Source: Niveispirillum sp. SYP-B3756 (GTDB lineage Bacteria > Pseudomonadota > Alphaproteobacteria > Azospirillales > Azospirillaceae). Taken from it: a stretch of DNA of 64,000 nucleotides. The stretch covers positions 248,001 to 312,000 of the forward strand of contig NZ_WIDQ01000001.1 in NCBI RefSeq assembly GCF_009495745.1, read 5' to 3'. A model generated the notes under the pieces. It did not search any database and had not been told where the DNA came from. It worked only from the letters and a program-made list of their open reading frames with translations. The translations under genes were made by a program, and so were the position numbers. Below are positions 25,291 through 33,073 of the stretch, piece after piece; the first letter of the stretch is position 1, and each line of letters opens with the position of its first letter.

Positions 25291-25831
25291 GCTCATTCTC
25301 CCGGCCCAGCATCTGGCGCAAGCTGGCAATGCCGCGATGCACCGCCACCTTCAAGGCCCCGACACTGATGCCGCTTTCGGCCGAGGCGTCGCGCAGGCTC
25401 ATCCCCCGTACCTTCAGCATGTCGAGGGCGGCGCGCTGCCGATCCGGCAGTTGCGCCAGCAAGGGACCGAGTTCCCGTCCCTCCACCTCCTCGGCTGCGG
25501 GTTGCGGCACATTTTCCAGCAACTCCGAATCATGGCCCTGGGCTTCCACATCGCGGCGGCGATAGGTGCGGCGCAGCGCATCGGACAGGCGGTTACGGGC
25601 AATCGCCTGCAGCCAGGGCAGCACCGGCCGCCCTGGCTGATAGGTGGCGCGGGCCTGGTGCAGGCTCAACAGGCAATCCTGCACGAAATCATCCATATCG
25701 GCAGCACTGGCCAATTTACCCCGGCCCATACCGCGCAGCAACGGCAGCACCCCATTCAGAAAAGCGGCATAGGCGCGCCGATCCCCTTCCTGGGCCGCCA
25801 CCAGCAGGGCGGCCAGGTCGGCATCCTCCAT
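25283..25831 (-). CDS. sigF: ECF sigma factor SigF
   Basis: 182-residue ECF sigma factor. Region 2: DMDDFVQDCLLSLHQARATYQPGRPVLPWLQAIARNRLSD; region 4: LPDRQRAALDMLKVRGMSLRDASAESG with a helix-turn-helix ending KVAVHRGIASLRQML. It resembles the SigF group paired with NrsF, which responds to heavy metals and controls bufferin genes in Caulobacter. I chose the ATG at 25831 (MEDADLAALLVAAQEGDRRAY), where homologues begin. It follows the small secreted protein gene by 38 bp and overlaps nrsF by 8 bp. Its probable target promoter precedes bufA, so the operon is likely self-amplifying. Confidence 0.88.
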   Translation of the reverse strand: MEDADLAALLVAAQEGDRRAYAAFLNGVLPLLRGMGRGKLASAADMDDFVQDCLLSLHQARATYQPGRPVLPWLQAIARNRLSDALRRTYRRRDVEAQGHDSELLENVPQPAAEEVEGRELGPLLAQLPDRQRAALDMLKVRGMSLRDASAESGISVGALKVAVHRGIASLRQMLGRENEHD

Positions 25832-25869
25832 CGCCTCGCGGCTGACATTTGACGCGCGCAAGGGCGAGG

Positions 25870-26154
25870 TCAGTTCTGCGGCGGCTTGGCCTCCTTCACC
25901 CCATGTTCGTCCAGGAACGCCTTGAACTTCTTGGCATCCAGGAAATAGAGGTCCAGGCACTCGTTGAACTTGTCCTGGTCCTTGATGGCGCGGCAGAGCC
26001 GTTCCGCCTCCTCGTAAGCCTGTTGCTTGGCGGTTTTCTCCGCTGCCGTCAGGCCGGGGCTGGGTTTGGGCGGCTCCGTCTGTGCGCCAGCGGATAAGCT
26101 CCAACCAAGGCAGAGTACCAGCCCCAGGCCGGCACGGGTCAGGATATGTCGCAA
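25870..26154 (-). CDS. Small secreted protein of unknown function in the bufferin operon
   Basis: 94 residues from a TTG start at 26154, preceded by gggggc. A Sec signal peptide (LTRAGLGLVLCLGWSLSAGA, cleavage after Ala24) is followed by a Pro-rich stretch and a charged helical region. Two cysteines, Cys54 and Cys66 (C-X11-C, in ERLCRAIKDQDKFNEC), could form a disulfide or bind metal in the periplasm. It lies 14 bp after the doxX gene and 38 bp before sigF. I do not recognise the family. The open frame extends upstream through doxX, but that part is out-of-frame shadow. Confidence 0.65.
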   Translation of the reverse strand: MRHILTRAGLGLVLCLGWSLSAGAQTEPPKPSPGLTAAEKTAKQQAYEEAERLCRAIKDQDKFNECLDLYFLDAKKFKAFLDEHGVKEAKPPQN

Positions 26155-26168
26155 AGCTTGCCCCCATC

Positions 26169-26663
26169 TTACCCGGCCCTGCCCACCCGCTGCCAACGCC
26201 GGGCGATGAACGCATCCAGCGACAGCAGGCCGGGACCGGCCACAATCAAAACGATCGCAATGATCATCCATGGAATCTGCTCTCCCGCAATGGCGATACC
26301 GTTTTCCATGCCCTGAACCGTGCGGCCGATGATGAAAAACAGGCTGGCCGCCATCACGCCCAACCCCGCCGCGGCCAGCCGGCCCGTCAGCCCCAGCAGC
26401 AGCAAGGCCCCCAGCACCAGCTCCGCCCCCGTGGTCAGCGGGGCCGCGATGGCCGCCGGCAGGAAGGGGACGGGGTGTATTTCTGTAAACAGGAAGGATT
26501 GCGCCTCCCAACTGCCCAGCCGGTGTAGCCCCGCCTTCAGGAAGGGCAACCCCAGCCAGACACGGCCCCAAGTAAGGATTATTGCCGAACCGTAACGTCC
26601 TAGCGGCGGCAAATTCAGGCTGGGACCAGGATCGATAACAAAGCGGAACAATTGGGCAATCAT
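26169..26663 (-). CDS. DoxX family membrane protein of the bufferin operon
   Basis: 164 residues with about four hydrophobic spans (for example LVLGALLLLGLTGRLAAAGLGVMAA and WMIIAIVLIVAGPGLL), DoxX family. DoxX-like proteins are common last members of DUF2282-DUF692-DUF2063 clusters. The role is uncertain; a redox or membrane-anchoring contribution to bufferin maturation or export is only inference. Its ATG overlaps the bufC stop by 4 bp. Confidence 0.85.
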   Translation of the reverse strand: MIAQLFRFVIDPGPSLNLPPLGRYGSAIILTWGRVWLGLPFLKAGLHRLGSWEAQSFLFTEIHPVPFLPAAIAAPLTTGAELVLGALLLLGLTGRLAAAGLGVMAASLFFIIGRTVQGMENGIAIAGEQIPWMIIAIVLIVAGPGLLSLDAFIARRWQRVGRAG

Positions 26664-27406
26664 GGTGCCGCATCCTCATGCCGGGTCAGCAGACCCTGAT
26701 TCAGCAAAAAGGCCAGTGAGGCCGGCAGGTCCGGCAATCCGGCGACCAGCGCCGATTCTGCCGCCGCGAACAACCCCAGCCCCGCCGCCAGCCCGTTTAG
26801 CAAGGCCAGCATCCCATCCGTCAGCGGACAGGCCGCCACCCGCAAATCGGGCCGCCGCCAGACCAGCGCCCCGGCGGGGGGCGACTCGAAAGGGTTAATC
26901 ACAACCGCCAAGTCCGGCCGCTGCGACAGCCAGGGGGCTGGATCAAGCGCCGGGAGCAGGCTGGTGGACGGCACCGGCCGCAGATCCAGCCCACCCAGCC
27001 GGTCTGGCGGGATCAAGGCCAGAGCCTCCAGGCTGAAAATTTGGCAATCAGCGGCGAAATAGGCCAGATGCGCCGCCCAATCCAGCCGCGCCATCCCTTG
27101 CAGGGCGGGCGGCACAAGCTCGGCGAATCCGGCGCCATAGGCGGACAGCACCGGCAGGGCTGGCGGCTGTTGGCGCGCAAAGCGGGTGGCGAGTGCGCTA
27201 AACGCCTCCTCCCCCATGCCGGCATGAACCGCCGGATAGGCCTGGGCCAGCACGCCCGTCAGCGCGGCGGTGACGGTGGCGGTATGCAGGTAAAGGGCCC
27301 GCACCGGGTCCACCGCCGCCGGGGCCAGCCCGTCGACGACACGGGCAAAGCCCGCCGCATCGCCATAGACCGCCCCCAACATGGCCTGCTGAAGCTGTTT
27401 CAGCAT
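26660..27406 (-). CDS. bufC: BufC-type bufferin maturation partner (DUF2063)
   Basis: 248 residues of the DUF2063/HvfC family: N-terminal MLKQLQQAMLGAVYG helical domain, then YPAVHAGMGEEAFSALATRFARQQPP and DWAAHLAYFAADCQIF, with a C-terminal winged-helix-like end (LPASLAFLLNQGLL). In MNIO systems the partner carries an RRE-like domain that brings the precursor peptide to the DUF692 enzyme. The start overlaps the bufB stop by 7 bp, so the two are made together. Older annotations call it a putative DNA-binding domain protein. Confidence 0.85.
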   Translation of the reverse strand: MLKQLQQAMLGAVYGDAAGFARVVDGLAPAAVDPVRALYLHTATVTAALTGVLAQAYPAVHAGMGEEAFSALATRFARQQPPALPVLSAYGAGFAELVPPALQGMARLDWAAHLAYFAADCQIFSLEALALIPPDRLGGLDLRPVPSTSLLPALDPAPWLSQRPDLAVVINPFESPPAGALVWRRPDLRVAACPLTDGMLALLNGLAAGLGLFAAAESALVAGLPDLPASLAFLLNQGLLTRHEDAAP

Positions 27407-28260
27407 GGCCCCACCTCCCCCAGCAACGCCTGGGCCTGGGCCGCCTCCCCCAGCAACACGGGCAGCGGCGGCACCTCGGTATCCCATTCCACCAGGGTCG
27501 GCCGGGGGCCGATCAGCCGCAGCGCCTGGCCATAAAGCGCCCAGACGGGATCGGATACCGGGGAACCATGGTCATCCACCAGCAGCACGGCATCATCGAC
27601 CATCAACCGGGTATGACCGGCCAGATGATATTGACCGACAGCGGCGGCGGGGAACCGGGCCAGCAGACTGGCAGCATCCCGCGCGCGATTCTGGCAGCTG
27701 ACATAGAGATTATTGATATCCAGCAGCAGGCCACAGCCGGTGCGCGCCGCCAGCGCTGCCAGAAAATCCGCCTCATCCATCTCATCCGCCTGGAAGCGGA
27801 GATAGAGGGAGGGGTTTTCCACCAGGAGCCGGCGGCCCAGCCCCTCCTGCACGCGTTCGACATTGCGCGCCACCACATCCAGGCTTTCGCCGTTCAGCGG
27901 CAACGGCAACAGGTCGGGCGCGTGCATTCCCGCCACGCCACACCAAGCCAGATGATCGGAAATCAATCCGGGCTGGAAGCGGTCATAGAGGGCGCGGAGC
28001 CGGGCCAGATGATCCGGCGACACCCCCTCCGCCGCCCCCAATGACAGGGCGACGGAGTGGCAGGACAGCGGATAATCGGCCCGGATACGCTCCAGTTGCG
28101 CCAAGCGCGGCCCCCCGGCGCAGAGATAATTCTCTGAATGCACCTCCAGCCACGACACCTCCTGCGGTGCCGTCAGGAAATCCAGCACATGGGCGTGGCG
28201 CAGGCCGATGCCGGCCGCAAGCGGCACGGCATCAGGGCGATGGCTGGGGGCGGGCCGCAT
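27400..28260 (-). CDS. bufB: BufB-type multinuclear iron oxidase (DUF692)
   Basis: 286-residue TIM-barrel MNIO enzyme, related to MbnB of methanobactin synthesis and HvfB. The predicted metal ligands and their surrounds are present: RHAH (22-24), Glu39 and His41 in WLEVHSENY, His68, Asp102-His103 in ISDHLAW, Glu148 in LVENP, Asp181 in LLDINNLYVS, His212 and His216 in QYHLAGH, Asp230-His231, and Glu258. It should oxidise cysteines of the adjacent BufA precursor, forming thiooxazole-type groups in characterised bufferins. It starts 25 bp after bufA and overlaps bufC. Confidence 0.92.
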   Translation of the reverse strand: MRPAPSHRPDAVPLAAGIGLRHAHVLDFLTAPQEVSWLEVHSENYLCAGGPRLAQLERIRADYPLSCHSVALSLGAAEGVSPDHLARLRALYDRFQPGLISDHLAWCGVAGMHAPDLLPLPLNGESLDVVARNVERVQEGLGRRLLVENPSLYLRFQADEMDEADFLAALAARTGCGLLLDINNLYVSCQNRARDAASLLARFPAAAVGQYHLAGHTRLMVDDAVLLVDDHGSPVSDPVWALYGQALRLIGPRPTLVEWDTEVPPLPVLLGEAAQAQALLGEVGPC

Positions 28261-28285
28261 GGCGCGCTGGTTCCGCCGGTCCGGC

Positions 28286-28582
28286 TTACTTGGCCGCCTT
28301 CTTGGGGTTGGTGCCCTCGAACGGGGTCAGGCTGCCACCGTCGGCCTCACAGGCAGCCTTGGTGACGGCCTTGAAGTCCTGACCGCTGTAATTGACCTTC
28401 GATTCGGTGGCGCAGGAATGGCCGGCCGCCTTGTTGGCGCAGTCATTCTCACCGGCCTTGGCGATGCCATAGCACTTCACCTTTTCCTCGGCCTGGGCGG
28501 GCACGCTGATGGCGGCCAGCGACAGCGCACCGGCAACGGCAGCGCCCAGGGTCAGGATGGTCAGGCTGGTGGCGGACTTCAT
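28286..28582 (-). CDS. bufA: Bufferin-1 precursor peptide (DUF2282)
   Basis: 98-residue precursor of a ribosomally made, modified peptide. A long Sec signal (residues 1-31, ending SVPAQA) is followed by EEKVKCYGIAKAGENDCAN, the DUF2282 signature. The four cysteines (37, 48, 57, 78) match the four-Cys plan of bufferin 1, in which some are converted by BufB to copper-binding groups. The 20 residues after Cys78 are a Gly/Pro/Lys-rich tail (GGSLTPFEGTNPKKAAK). Start ATG at 28582 with a strong ribosome-binding site (caaggagcc). First gene of the operon, behind a SigF-like promoter and a 5' UTR hairpin. Confidence 0.92.
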   Translation of the reverse strand: MKSATSLTILTLGAAVAGALSLAAISVPAQAEEKVKCYGIAKAGENDCANKAAGHSCATESKVNYSGQDFKAVTKAACEADGGSLTPFEGTNPKKAAK

Positions 28583-28608
28583 GGCGATGGCTCCTTGATG
28601 ATCAGATC

Positions 28609-28632
28609 GGTGGGACCGGAAGCGGTCCCACC
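28609..28632 (-). promoter_or_regulatory. 5' UTR stem-loop of the bufferin operon
   Basis: Perfect 10-bp stem (ggtgggaccg at 28609-28618, cggtcccacc at 28623-28632) with a 4-nt loop, between the predicted -10 element and the bufA ribosome-binding site. If transcription starts where the promoter predicts, the hairpin forms the extreme 5' end of the mRNA, where it could protect the transcript or modulate translation. Confidence 0.6.
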
Positions 28633-28638
28633 CTGTCA

Positions 28639-28663
28639 TTCGTCGCCACCCGGAAAAGGTTAC
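28639..28663 (-). promoter_or_regulatory. SigF-like ECF promoter upstream of bufA
   Basis: Minus strand reads GTAACC (28658-28663), a 15-nt spacer, then CGAA (28639-28642). This agrees with the GTAACC...CGAA type reported for Caulobacter SigF promoters. The predicted start lies near 28632, about 50 nt before the bufA ATG. sigF is encoded in the same operon. Confidence 0.65.
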
Positions 28664-28682
28664 GCCGGTCCGATAAAATTTT

Positions 28683-29342
28683 TCACCGCGCGATCATCGT
28701 CTGGGCAGTCTTCACCAGTTCCTCCCCGCTGACCACGCGCGGCGGCTGGTTCAGGCCGGCGGCGCAGCCGGGACGGGCGGCGATCTGGTTGATCCAGCGG
28801 GTCAGATGCGGCAGGTCGTCGATGGTCACGCCGGACCAGTCATGCGTTCGCGCCCAGCACCAGTTGGCGATATCGGCAATGGAGAAATCCCCGGCCAGAT
28901 ATTCATGGGATGCCAGATGCCCATCCAGCACACTCAGCAAGCGTTTGGTTTCATTTTGATAACGCTGGATGGCCGGCTCAATCTTTTCCGGGAAATAGCG
29001 ATAAAAGACATTGGCCTGTCCCATCATCGGGCCGACGCCGCCCATCTGGAACATCAGCCATTGCAGCACGCGGCTACGGCCCTTGGCGTCGGTCGGCAAC
29101 AGCCGGCCGGTCTTTTCCGCCAGATAGACCATGATCGCACCCGATTCGAAGACGGTAAAATCCTCCGCCCGATCGACAATCACCGGAATGCGGCCGTTGG
29201 GATTCATGGCCAGGAACCAGGGTTCCTTCTGCTCCCCTTTGGCCAGCGCCAGCACATGCACATTATAGGACAGGCCCAACTCTTCCAGTGTGCAGGAGGC
29301 CTTATAGCCGTTGGGCGTGGCGGCAGTGTACAGATCGATCAT
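28683..29342 (-). CDS. Glutathione S-transferase family protein
   Basis: 219 residues with an N-terminal thioredoxin-like domain ([47 protein letters not shown]) and an all-helical C-terminal domain ([27 protein letters not shown]). It resembles the YfcG/YghU-like group with a TPNG active-site turn. It probably performs disulfide reductase or glutathione-conjugating chemistry in the cytoplasm. Start ATG at 29342 preceded by ttgagg; an upstream in-frame ATG (29378) is less likely. Its 3' end lies 20 bp before the predicted buf promoter, so it is a separate unit. Confidence 0.85.
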   Translation of the reverse strand: MIDLYTAATPNGYKASCTLEELGLSYNVHVLALAKGEQKEPWFLAMNPNGRIPVIVDRAEDFTVFESGAIMVYLAEKTGRLLPTDAKGRSRVLQWLMFQMGGVGPMMGQANVFYRYFPEKIEPAIQRYQNETKRLLSVLDGHLASHEYLAGDFSIADIANWCWARTHDWSGVTIDDLPHLTRWINQIAARPGCAAGLNQPPRVVSGEELVKTAQTMIAR

Positions 29343-29463
29343 GGCGATGTTCCTCAAGGGTGGTTTCTTGGTCTGCATCAACATCCTACGCCCTTGAGCG
29401 TACTTTGACAGGCATGATCGGCGCTGTCCGGCAGACGGTGCTGCATCTGTCGCGCACAAACAA

Positions 29464-29491
29464 AAACCCGCCGGGTTGCCCCGGCGGGTTT
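29464..29491 (-). terminator. Terminator after rplQ
   Basis: Perfect 12-bp stem (aaacccgccggg at 29464-29475, cccggcgggttt at 29480-29491), 4-nt loop, followed on the minus strand by TTGTTTG. It ends the alpha operon 27 bp after the rplQ stop. Confidence 0.85.
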
Positions 29492-29517
29492 CTGTCATAC
29501 GGACCTGAAAGAACCGA

Positions 29518-29946
29518 TCAGACGGCGGCTTCTTCGCCGTCCTCGTCCTTCACCAGCACCGGGCCGCTATCCAGGCCCTTGGCGGCCTGATCACGGTCAA
29601 CCAGCTCGATGACGGCCATCGGGGCGTTGTCGCCATAACGGAAGCCGGCCTTCAGAACGCGGGTGTAACCACCGTTGCGGTCCTTGTAGCGCTCGGCGAT
29701 CACGGTGAACAGCTTGTCCACCATGGCGTTGTCGCGCAGCTCGGCATAGGCCAGACGCTTGTTGGCGAGGCCGCCCTTCTTGCCGAGCGTGATCAGCTTC
29801 TCGACGATCGGACGCAGATCCTTCGCCTTCGGCAGGGTGGTCTTGATCTGCTCGTGCTTGATCAGGGCGTTGGCCATGTTGGAGAACATGGCGAGACGGT
29901 GGGAGGTGGTGCGGCTGAACTTACGCCCGGACATACCATGACGCAT
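29518..29946 (-). CDS. rplQ: 50S ribosomal protein L17
   Basis: 142 residues; [29 protein letters not shown] is the L17 N-terminus. The C-terminal acidic tail (about 20 residues) is a bacterial extension. Last gene of the rpsM-rpsK-rpoA-rplQ group, separated from rpoA by 172 bp that contain a hairpin, so part of its transcription may be independent. Confidence 0.97.
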   Translation of the reverse strand: MRHGMSGRKFSRTTSHRLAMFSNMANALIKHEQIKTTLPKAKDLRPIVEKLITLGKKGGLANKRLAYAELRDNAMVDKLFTVIAERYKDRNGGYTRVLKAGFRYGDNAPMAVIELVDRDQAAKGLDSGPVLVKDEDGEEAAV

Positions 29947-30065
29947 GGGTACTCTCCTTCATGATCCTGGCCCCGCTGGGCGGAACCGATGGCAATCCCC
30001 GTGGGCGCCGGTACCCTTTCGGGCCAGTACGGCGGGGGTGGGCGGAATGCCCTGGGTAAAACAGG

Positions 30066-30090
30066 GGGCGGAACCTAGAAGGCTCCGCCC
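30066..30090 (-). terminator. Hairpin between rpoA and rplQ
   Basis: Stem gggcgga (30066-30072) with tccgccc (30084-30090), 11-nt loop, followed on the minus strand by CCTGTTTTACC. It looks like a weak intrinsic terminator that could lower rplQ relative to rpoA. Confidence 0.55.
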
Positions 30091-30102
30091 GTAAAATCAA
30101 GC

Positions 30103-31119
30103 TCAGTACGGCTCTTCCAGACGCTTGGCCAGATCCTCGATATTCTCGGGCGGCCAGTTCGGGATTTCCATGCCGAGATGCAGACCCATCTGGGCCAGCA
30201 CTTCCTTGATCTCGTTCAGCGACTTGCGGCCGAAGTTCGGGGTACGGAGCATCTCCGCCTCGGTCTTCTGCACCAGATCGCCGATATAGACGATATTGTC
30301 GTTCTTGAGGCAGTTGGCCGAGCGAACCGACAGTTCCAGCTCGTCCACCTTGCGCAGCAGGTTCTTGTTGAAGGGGATTTCGTCCGCCTTCGACTCGGCC
30401 ACCGCTGCCTGGGGCTCCTCGAAATTGATGAACATCTGCAGCTGGTCTTGCAGGATACGGGCGGCAATGGCCACCGCATCTTCCGGCGTGACGGCGCCGT
30501 TGGTCTCAACGGTCAGCAGCAGCTTGTCATAGTCCGTGGTCTGGCCGACGCGGGTGTTTTCCACCTTGTAGGCGACCTTGGTCACGGGGGAGAAAATGCT
30601 GTCCACCGGGATCAGACCGATGGGGGCATCTTCCGGACGGTTCATGGCGGCCGGGACATAGCCCTTGCCGGAATGGACTGTCAATTCCATGTTCAAGCGC
30701 GCGCCAGCATCCAGCGTGCAGATCAGGTGATCGGGATCCAGCACCTCGATATCGGCACCGGTATCGATCATGCCAGACGTGACGTTGCACGGGCCTTCAG
30801 CGCGCAGCCGCATCCGGCGCGGGCCTTCGGCGCCCATCTTCAGGGCCATCGCCTTGATGTTCAGGACGATGTCGGTCACGTCCTCACGGACGCCCGGGAT
30901 CGAGGAGAATTCGTGCAGCACACCATCGATATGGATCGAGGTGACGGCAGCGCCCTGCAGGGACGAGAGCAGAACGCGACGCAGGGAATTGCCGAGCGTC
31001 AGGCCAAAGCCCCGCTCCAGCGGGCCGGCGACGATGACGGCTTCACGCTTCGGGTCGTTACCCGGCGTGATTTCCAACTTGTTCGGCTTTTCGAGAGTCT
31101 GCCAGTTCTTCTGGATCAC
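30103..31119 (-). CDS. rpoA: RNA polymerase alpha subunit
   Basis: 338 residues from a GTG at 31119 ([17 protein letters not shown]), preceded by agaggc; an ATG 18 bp upstream is in frame, but the GTG gives the canonical N-terminus. The N-terminal domain (assembly, [22 protein letters not shown]) and the C-terminal alpha-CTD ([38 protein letters not shown]) are complete. It nucleates RNA polymerase assembly and contacts UP elements and activators. Confidence 0.97.
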   Translation of the reverse strand: MIQKNWQTLEKPNKLEITPGNDPKREAVIVAGPLERGFGLTLGNSLRRVLLSSLQGAAVTSIHIDGVLHEFSSIPGVREDVTDIVLNIKAMALKMGAEGPRRMRLRAEGPCNVTSGMIDTGADIEVLDPDHLICTLDAGARLNMELTVHSGKGYVPAAMNRPEDAPIGLIPVDSIFSPVTKVAYKVENTRVGQTTDYDKLLLTVETNGAVTPEDAVAIAARILQDQLQMFINFEEPQAAVAESKADEIPFNKNLLRKVDELELSVRSANCLKNDNIVYIGDLVQKTEAEMLRTPNFGRKSLNEIKEVLAQMGLHLGMEIPNWPPENIEDLAKRLEEPY

Positions 31120-31210
31120 GGCTATGCCTCTTGCCATCGGGTCAAAGCAACATCCCGGCACACCACGGCCCCAAAGGCTTTCGCCCCTGGGGCCAACCGT
31201 TCAATGCGTG

Positions 31211-31236
31211 GGTGGGCGCGATGGCGTGCGCCCACC
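31211..31236. other. Stem-loop between rpsK and rpoA
   Basis: Perfect 9-bp stem (ggtgggcgc 31211-31219, gcgcccacc 31228-31236) with an 8-nt loop in the 157-bp spacer where rpsD stands in Escherichia coli. No T-tract follows on the minus strand. Possible RNA-processing or attenuation site. Confidence 0.4.
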
Positions 31237-31276
31237 TTTCCCGAACGGTGCGGGTGTCGGAATGCCTCGGTCTGGA

Positions 31277-31672
31277 TCAGACGCGGCGCTTCTTCGGCGG
31301 ACGAACGCCGTTGTGCGGGATCGGCGTCACGTCACGGATGGACGTGATCTGGAAACCGATCGACTGCAGCGCGCGCAGAGCGGATTCACGGCCCGAACCC
31401 GGACCCTTGACTTCCACTTCCAGTGTCTTCATGCCGTGTTCCTGTGCCTTGCGGCCAGCGTCCTCGGCAGCCATCTGGGCGGCATAGGGGGTCGACTTAC
31501 GCGAACCCTTGAAGCCCATGGTGCCCGACGACGACCAGGCAATGGTATTGCCCTGCGCGTCGGTGATGGTGATCATCGTGTTGTTGAAGCTGGCGTTCAC
31601 GTGAGCGACGCCAGAGGTGATGTTCTTGCGCTCGCGACGACGGAGACGAGCAGCGGCGTTGGGCTTTGCCAT
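31277..31672 (-). CDS. rpsK: 30S ribosomal protein S11
   Basis: 131 residues with the S11 signature ([50 protein letters not shown]) and the basic C-terminus [10 protein letters not shown]. Part of the 30S platform. Second gene of the alpha operon, 17 bp after rpsM. Confidence 0.97.
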   Translation of the reverse strand: MAKPNAAARLRRRERKNITSGVAHVNASFNNTMITITDAQGNTIAWSSSGTMGFKGSRKSTPYAAQMAAEDAGRKAQEHGMKTLEVEVKGPGSGRESALRALQSIGFQITSIRDVTPIPHNGVRPPKKRRV

Positions 31673-31689
31673 TTATCTGGTCTCCCGTC

Positions 31690-32058
31690 TTACTTCTTCT
31701 TGCCGGCGATCGGCTTCGCCGGACCCTTGCGGGTACGGGCGTTGGTGTGCGTGCGCTGACCGCGGACCGGCAGGCCCTTACGGTGACGCAGGCCGCGATA
31801 GCAGGCCATGTCCATCAGACGCTTGATGTTCATCGCGGTTTCGCGGCGCAGGTCGCCTTCCACGCGATAATCGGCATCGATGGTTTCGCGGATGCGCAGA
31901 ACTTCATCGTCGGTCAATTGATTGACACGACGTTCGGCCGGGATCCCGATCTTTTCGCAAATCTCGCTTGCGAACTTCGGGCCAATGCCATGGATGTACT
32001 GAAGGGCGATCACCACACGCTTCGCGGTGGGGATGTTCACGCCAGCGATACGCGCCAC
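31690..32058 (-). CDS. rpsM: 30S ribosomal protein S13
   Basis: 122 residues; [26 protein letters not shown] is the S13 N-terminus, and [19 protein letters not shown] lies in the C-terminal tail that contacts the P-site tRNA. First gene of the alpha operon; a sigma-70 promoter lies about 240 bp upstream. Confidence 0.97.
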   Translation of the reverse strand: MARIAGVNIPTAKRVVIALQYIHGIGPKFASEICEKIGIPAERRVNQLTDDEVLRIRETIDADYRVEGDLRRETAMNIKRLMDMACYRGLRHRKGLPVRGQRTHTNARTRKGPAKPIAGKKK

Positions 32059-32294
32059 GTGTCTTCTCCTCGTTATGGTGCGGCGACTGCCGCACCGTCT
32101 TCGTCCACATCCCGCCTGCCATACCCGTCACCCGTGGCGGGGCGATCAAGAGGCTTCGGGACATCTCATCCGAAGAAGTCCCGGCGAACCGGGGTCTTCA
32201 AATGCCTACGCATGAAAAAACACCGACCCCGGACAGCAGCCCTGGAACGGCGTTCATCATGCACATCCAATCCTGTGACGGATTGAAGGCGCGC

Positions 32295-32322
32295 AGTATA
32301 TGCAGACCTTGGCCCAAGTCAA
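32295..32322 (-). promoter_or_regulatory. Sigma-70 promoter of the alpha ribosomal operon
   Basis: Minus strand reads TTGACT (32317-32322), a 16-nt spacer, and TATACT (32295-32300). This near-consensus promoter reads into rpsM-rpsK-rpoA-rplQ. Confidence 0.8.
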
Positions 32323-32378
32323 GCTGCACGCCAGGGCAAGCCATGCGACCTTGGCCACCCTCCCCCCGCAAAAGCAAA

Positions 32379-32403
32379 GGGGCGGAACCTGACGGCCCGC
32401 CCC
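32379..32403 (-). terminator. Terminator after adk
   Basis: Stem ggggcgg (32379-32385) with ccgcccc (32397-32403) and a T-rich minus-strand tail (TTTGCTTTTGC). It closes the secY-adk unit 26 bp after the adk stop. Confidence 0.75.
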
Positions 32404-32428
32404 CTGACTTTCACATCTCACTCAACGT

Positions 32429-33073
32429 TCAGCCGATGATGGCTTCCAGCTGGCGGGTGACCTCATCGATCTCCGCCATGCCATCGACCTGCTGCAACAC
32501 ACCGCGCTCACGGTAATAAGGCAGGATGGGTGCCGTATCACGCTCATAGGCAGCCAGCCGTTTACCGAAGGTCTCGGCATTGTCATCGGCCCGGCGTGTG
32601 AACTCCGTGGAGCCACAATTATCGCAGGTGCCGGCCACCTTAGTGGGATGGAACGTGTCGTGATAGCCGGCACCGCACTTCGCACAGGTGAAACGCCCGG
32701 TGACGCGGCTGACCAGAGCTGGGCCATCAACCTTCATCTCGATCACATGATCAAGCTTCAGGCCCTTCTCCTCCAGCATGATATCCAGCGCCTGTGCCTG
32801 CGGCACGGTGCGCGGGAAACCATCCAGAATGAAACCCTTGGCGCAATCCGGCTGATCGATCCGCTCGGAGATCATCTGGATCATCACCTCGTCCGGCACC
32901 AGCTGTCCGGCCTTCATGATGGCGTCGGCCCGCTGGCCCAACGCGGAACCGCTGCGCACGGCGGCGCGCAGCATGTCCCCGGTGGACAGTTGGATGGTGC
33001 CGTACTTCTTTTCCAGGCGTTGGGACTGCGTCCCCTTACCGGCCCCCGGCGGCCCCAACAGGATCAGATTCAT
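32429..33073 (-). CDS. adk: Adenylate kinase
   Basis: 214 residues. P-loop [10 protein letters not shown] at 7-16, DGFPRT near 84, and a long LID domain carrying four cysteines (130, 133, 150, 153; C-X2-C-X16-C-X2-C) that would bind structural zinc. It interconverts ATP, AMP and ADP. Its start overlaps the secY stop by 4 bp, an arrangement conserved in spc operons. Many Gram-negative adenylate kinases lack the Cys4 site, so the zinc LID is a small point of note. Confidence 0.97.
   Translation of the reverse strand: MNLILLGPPGAGKGTQSQRLEKKYGTIQLSTGDMLRAAVRSGSALGQRADAIMKAGQLVPDEVMIQMISERIDQPDCAKGFILDGFPRTVPQAQALDIMLEEKGLKLDHVIEMKVDGPALVSRVTGRFTCAKCGAGYHDTFHPTKVAGTCDNCGSTEFTRRADDNAETFGKRLAAYERDTAPILPYYRERGVLQQVDGMAEIDEVTRQLEAIIG

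Larger units (their letters stand above)
32059..32428. other. Intergenic region between adk and rpsM
   Basis: A 370-bp spacer with no gene. From right to left it holds the adk terminator (32379-32403), a strong sigma-70 promoter (32295-32322) and a 5' leader of about 230 nt for rpsM. rpmJ (L36), found here in many bacteria, is absent. Confidence 0.75.

Noticed and set aside
26155-26679. Extension of the small secreted protein frame upstream through doxX (total 269 codons)
   Set aside because: The upstream part is an out-of-frame shadow of doxX. The signal peptide begins at the TTG at 26154.
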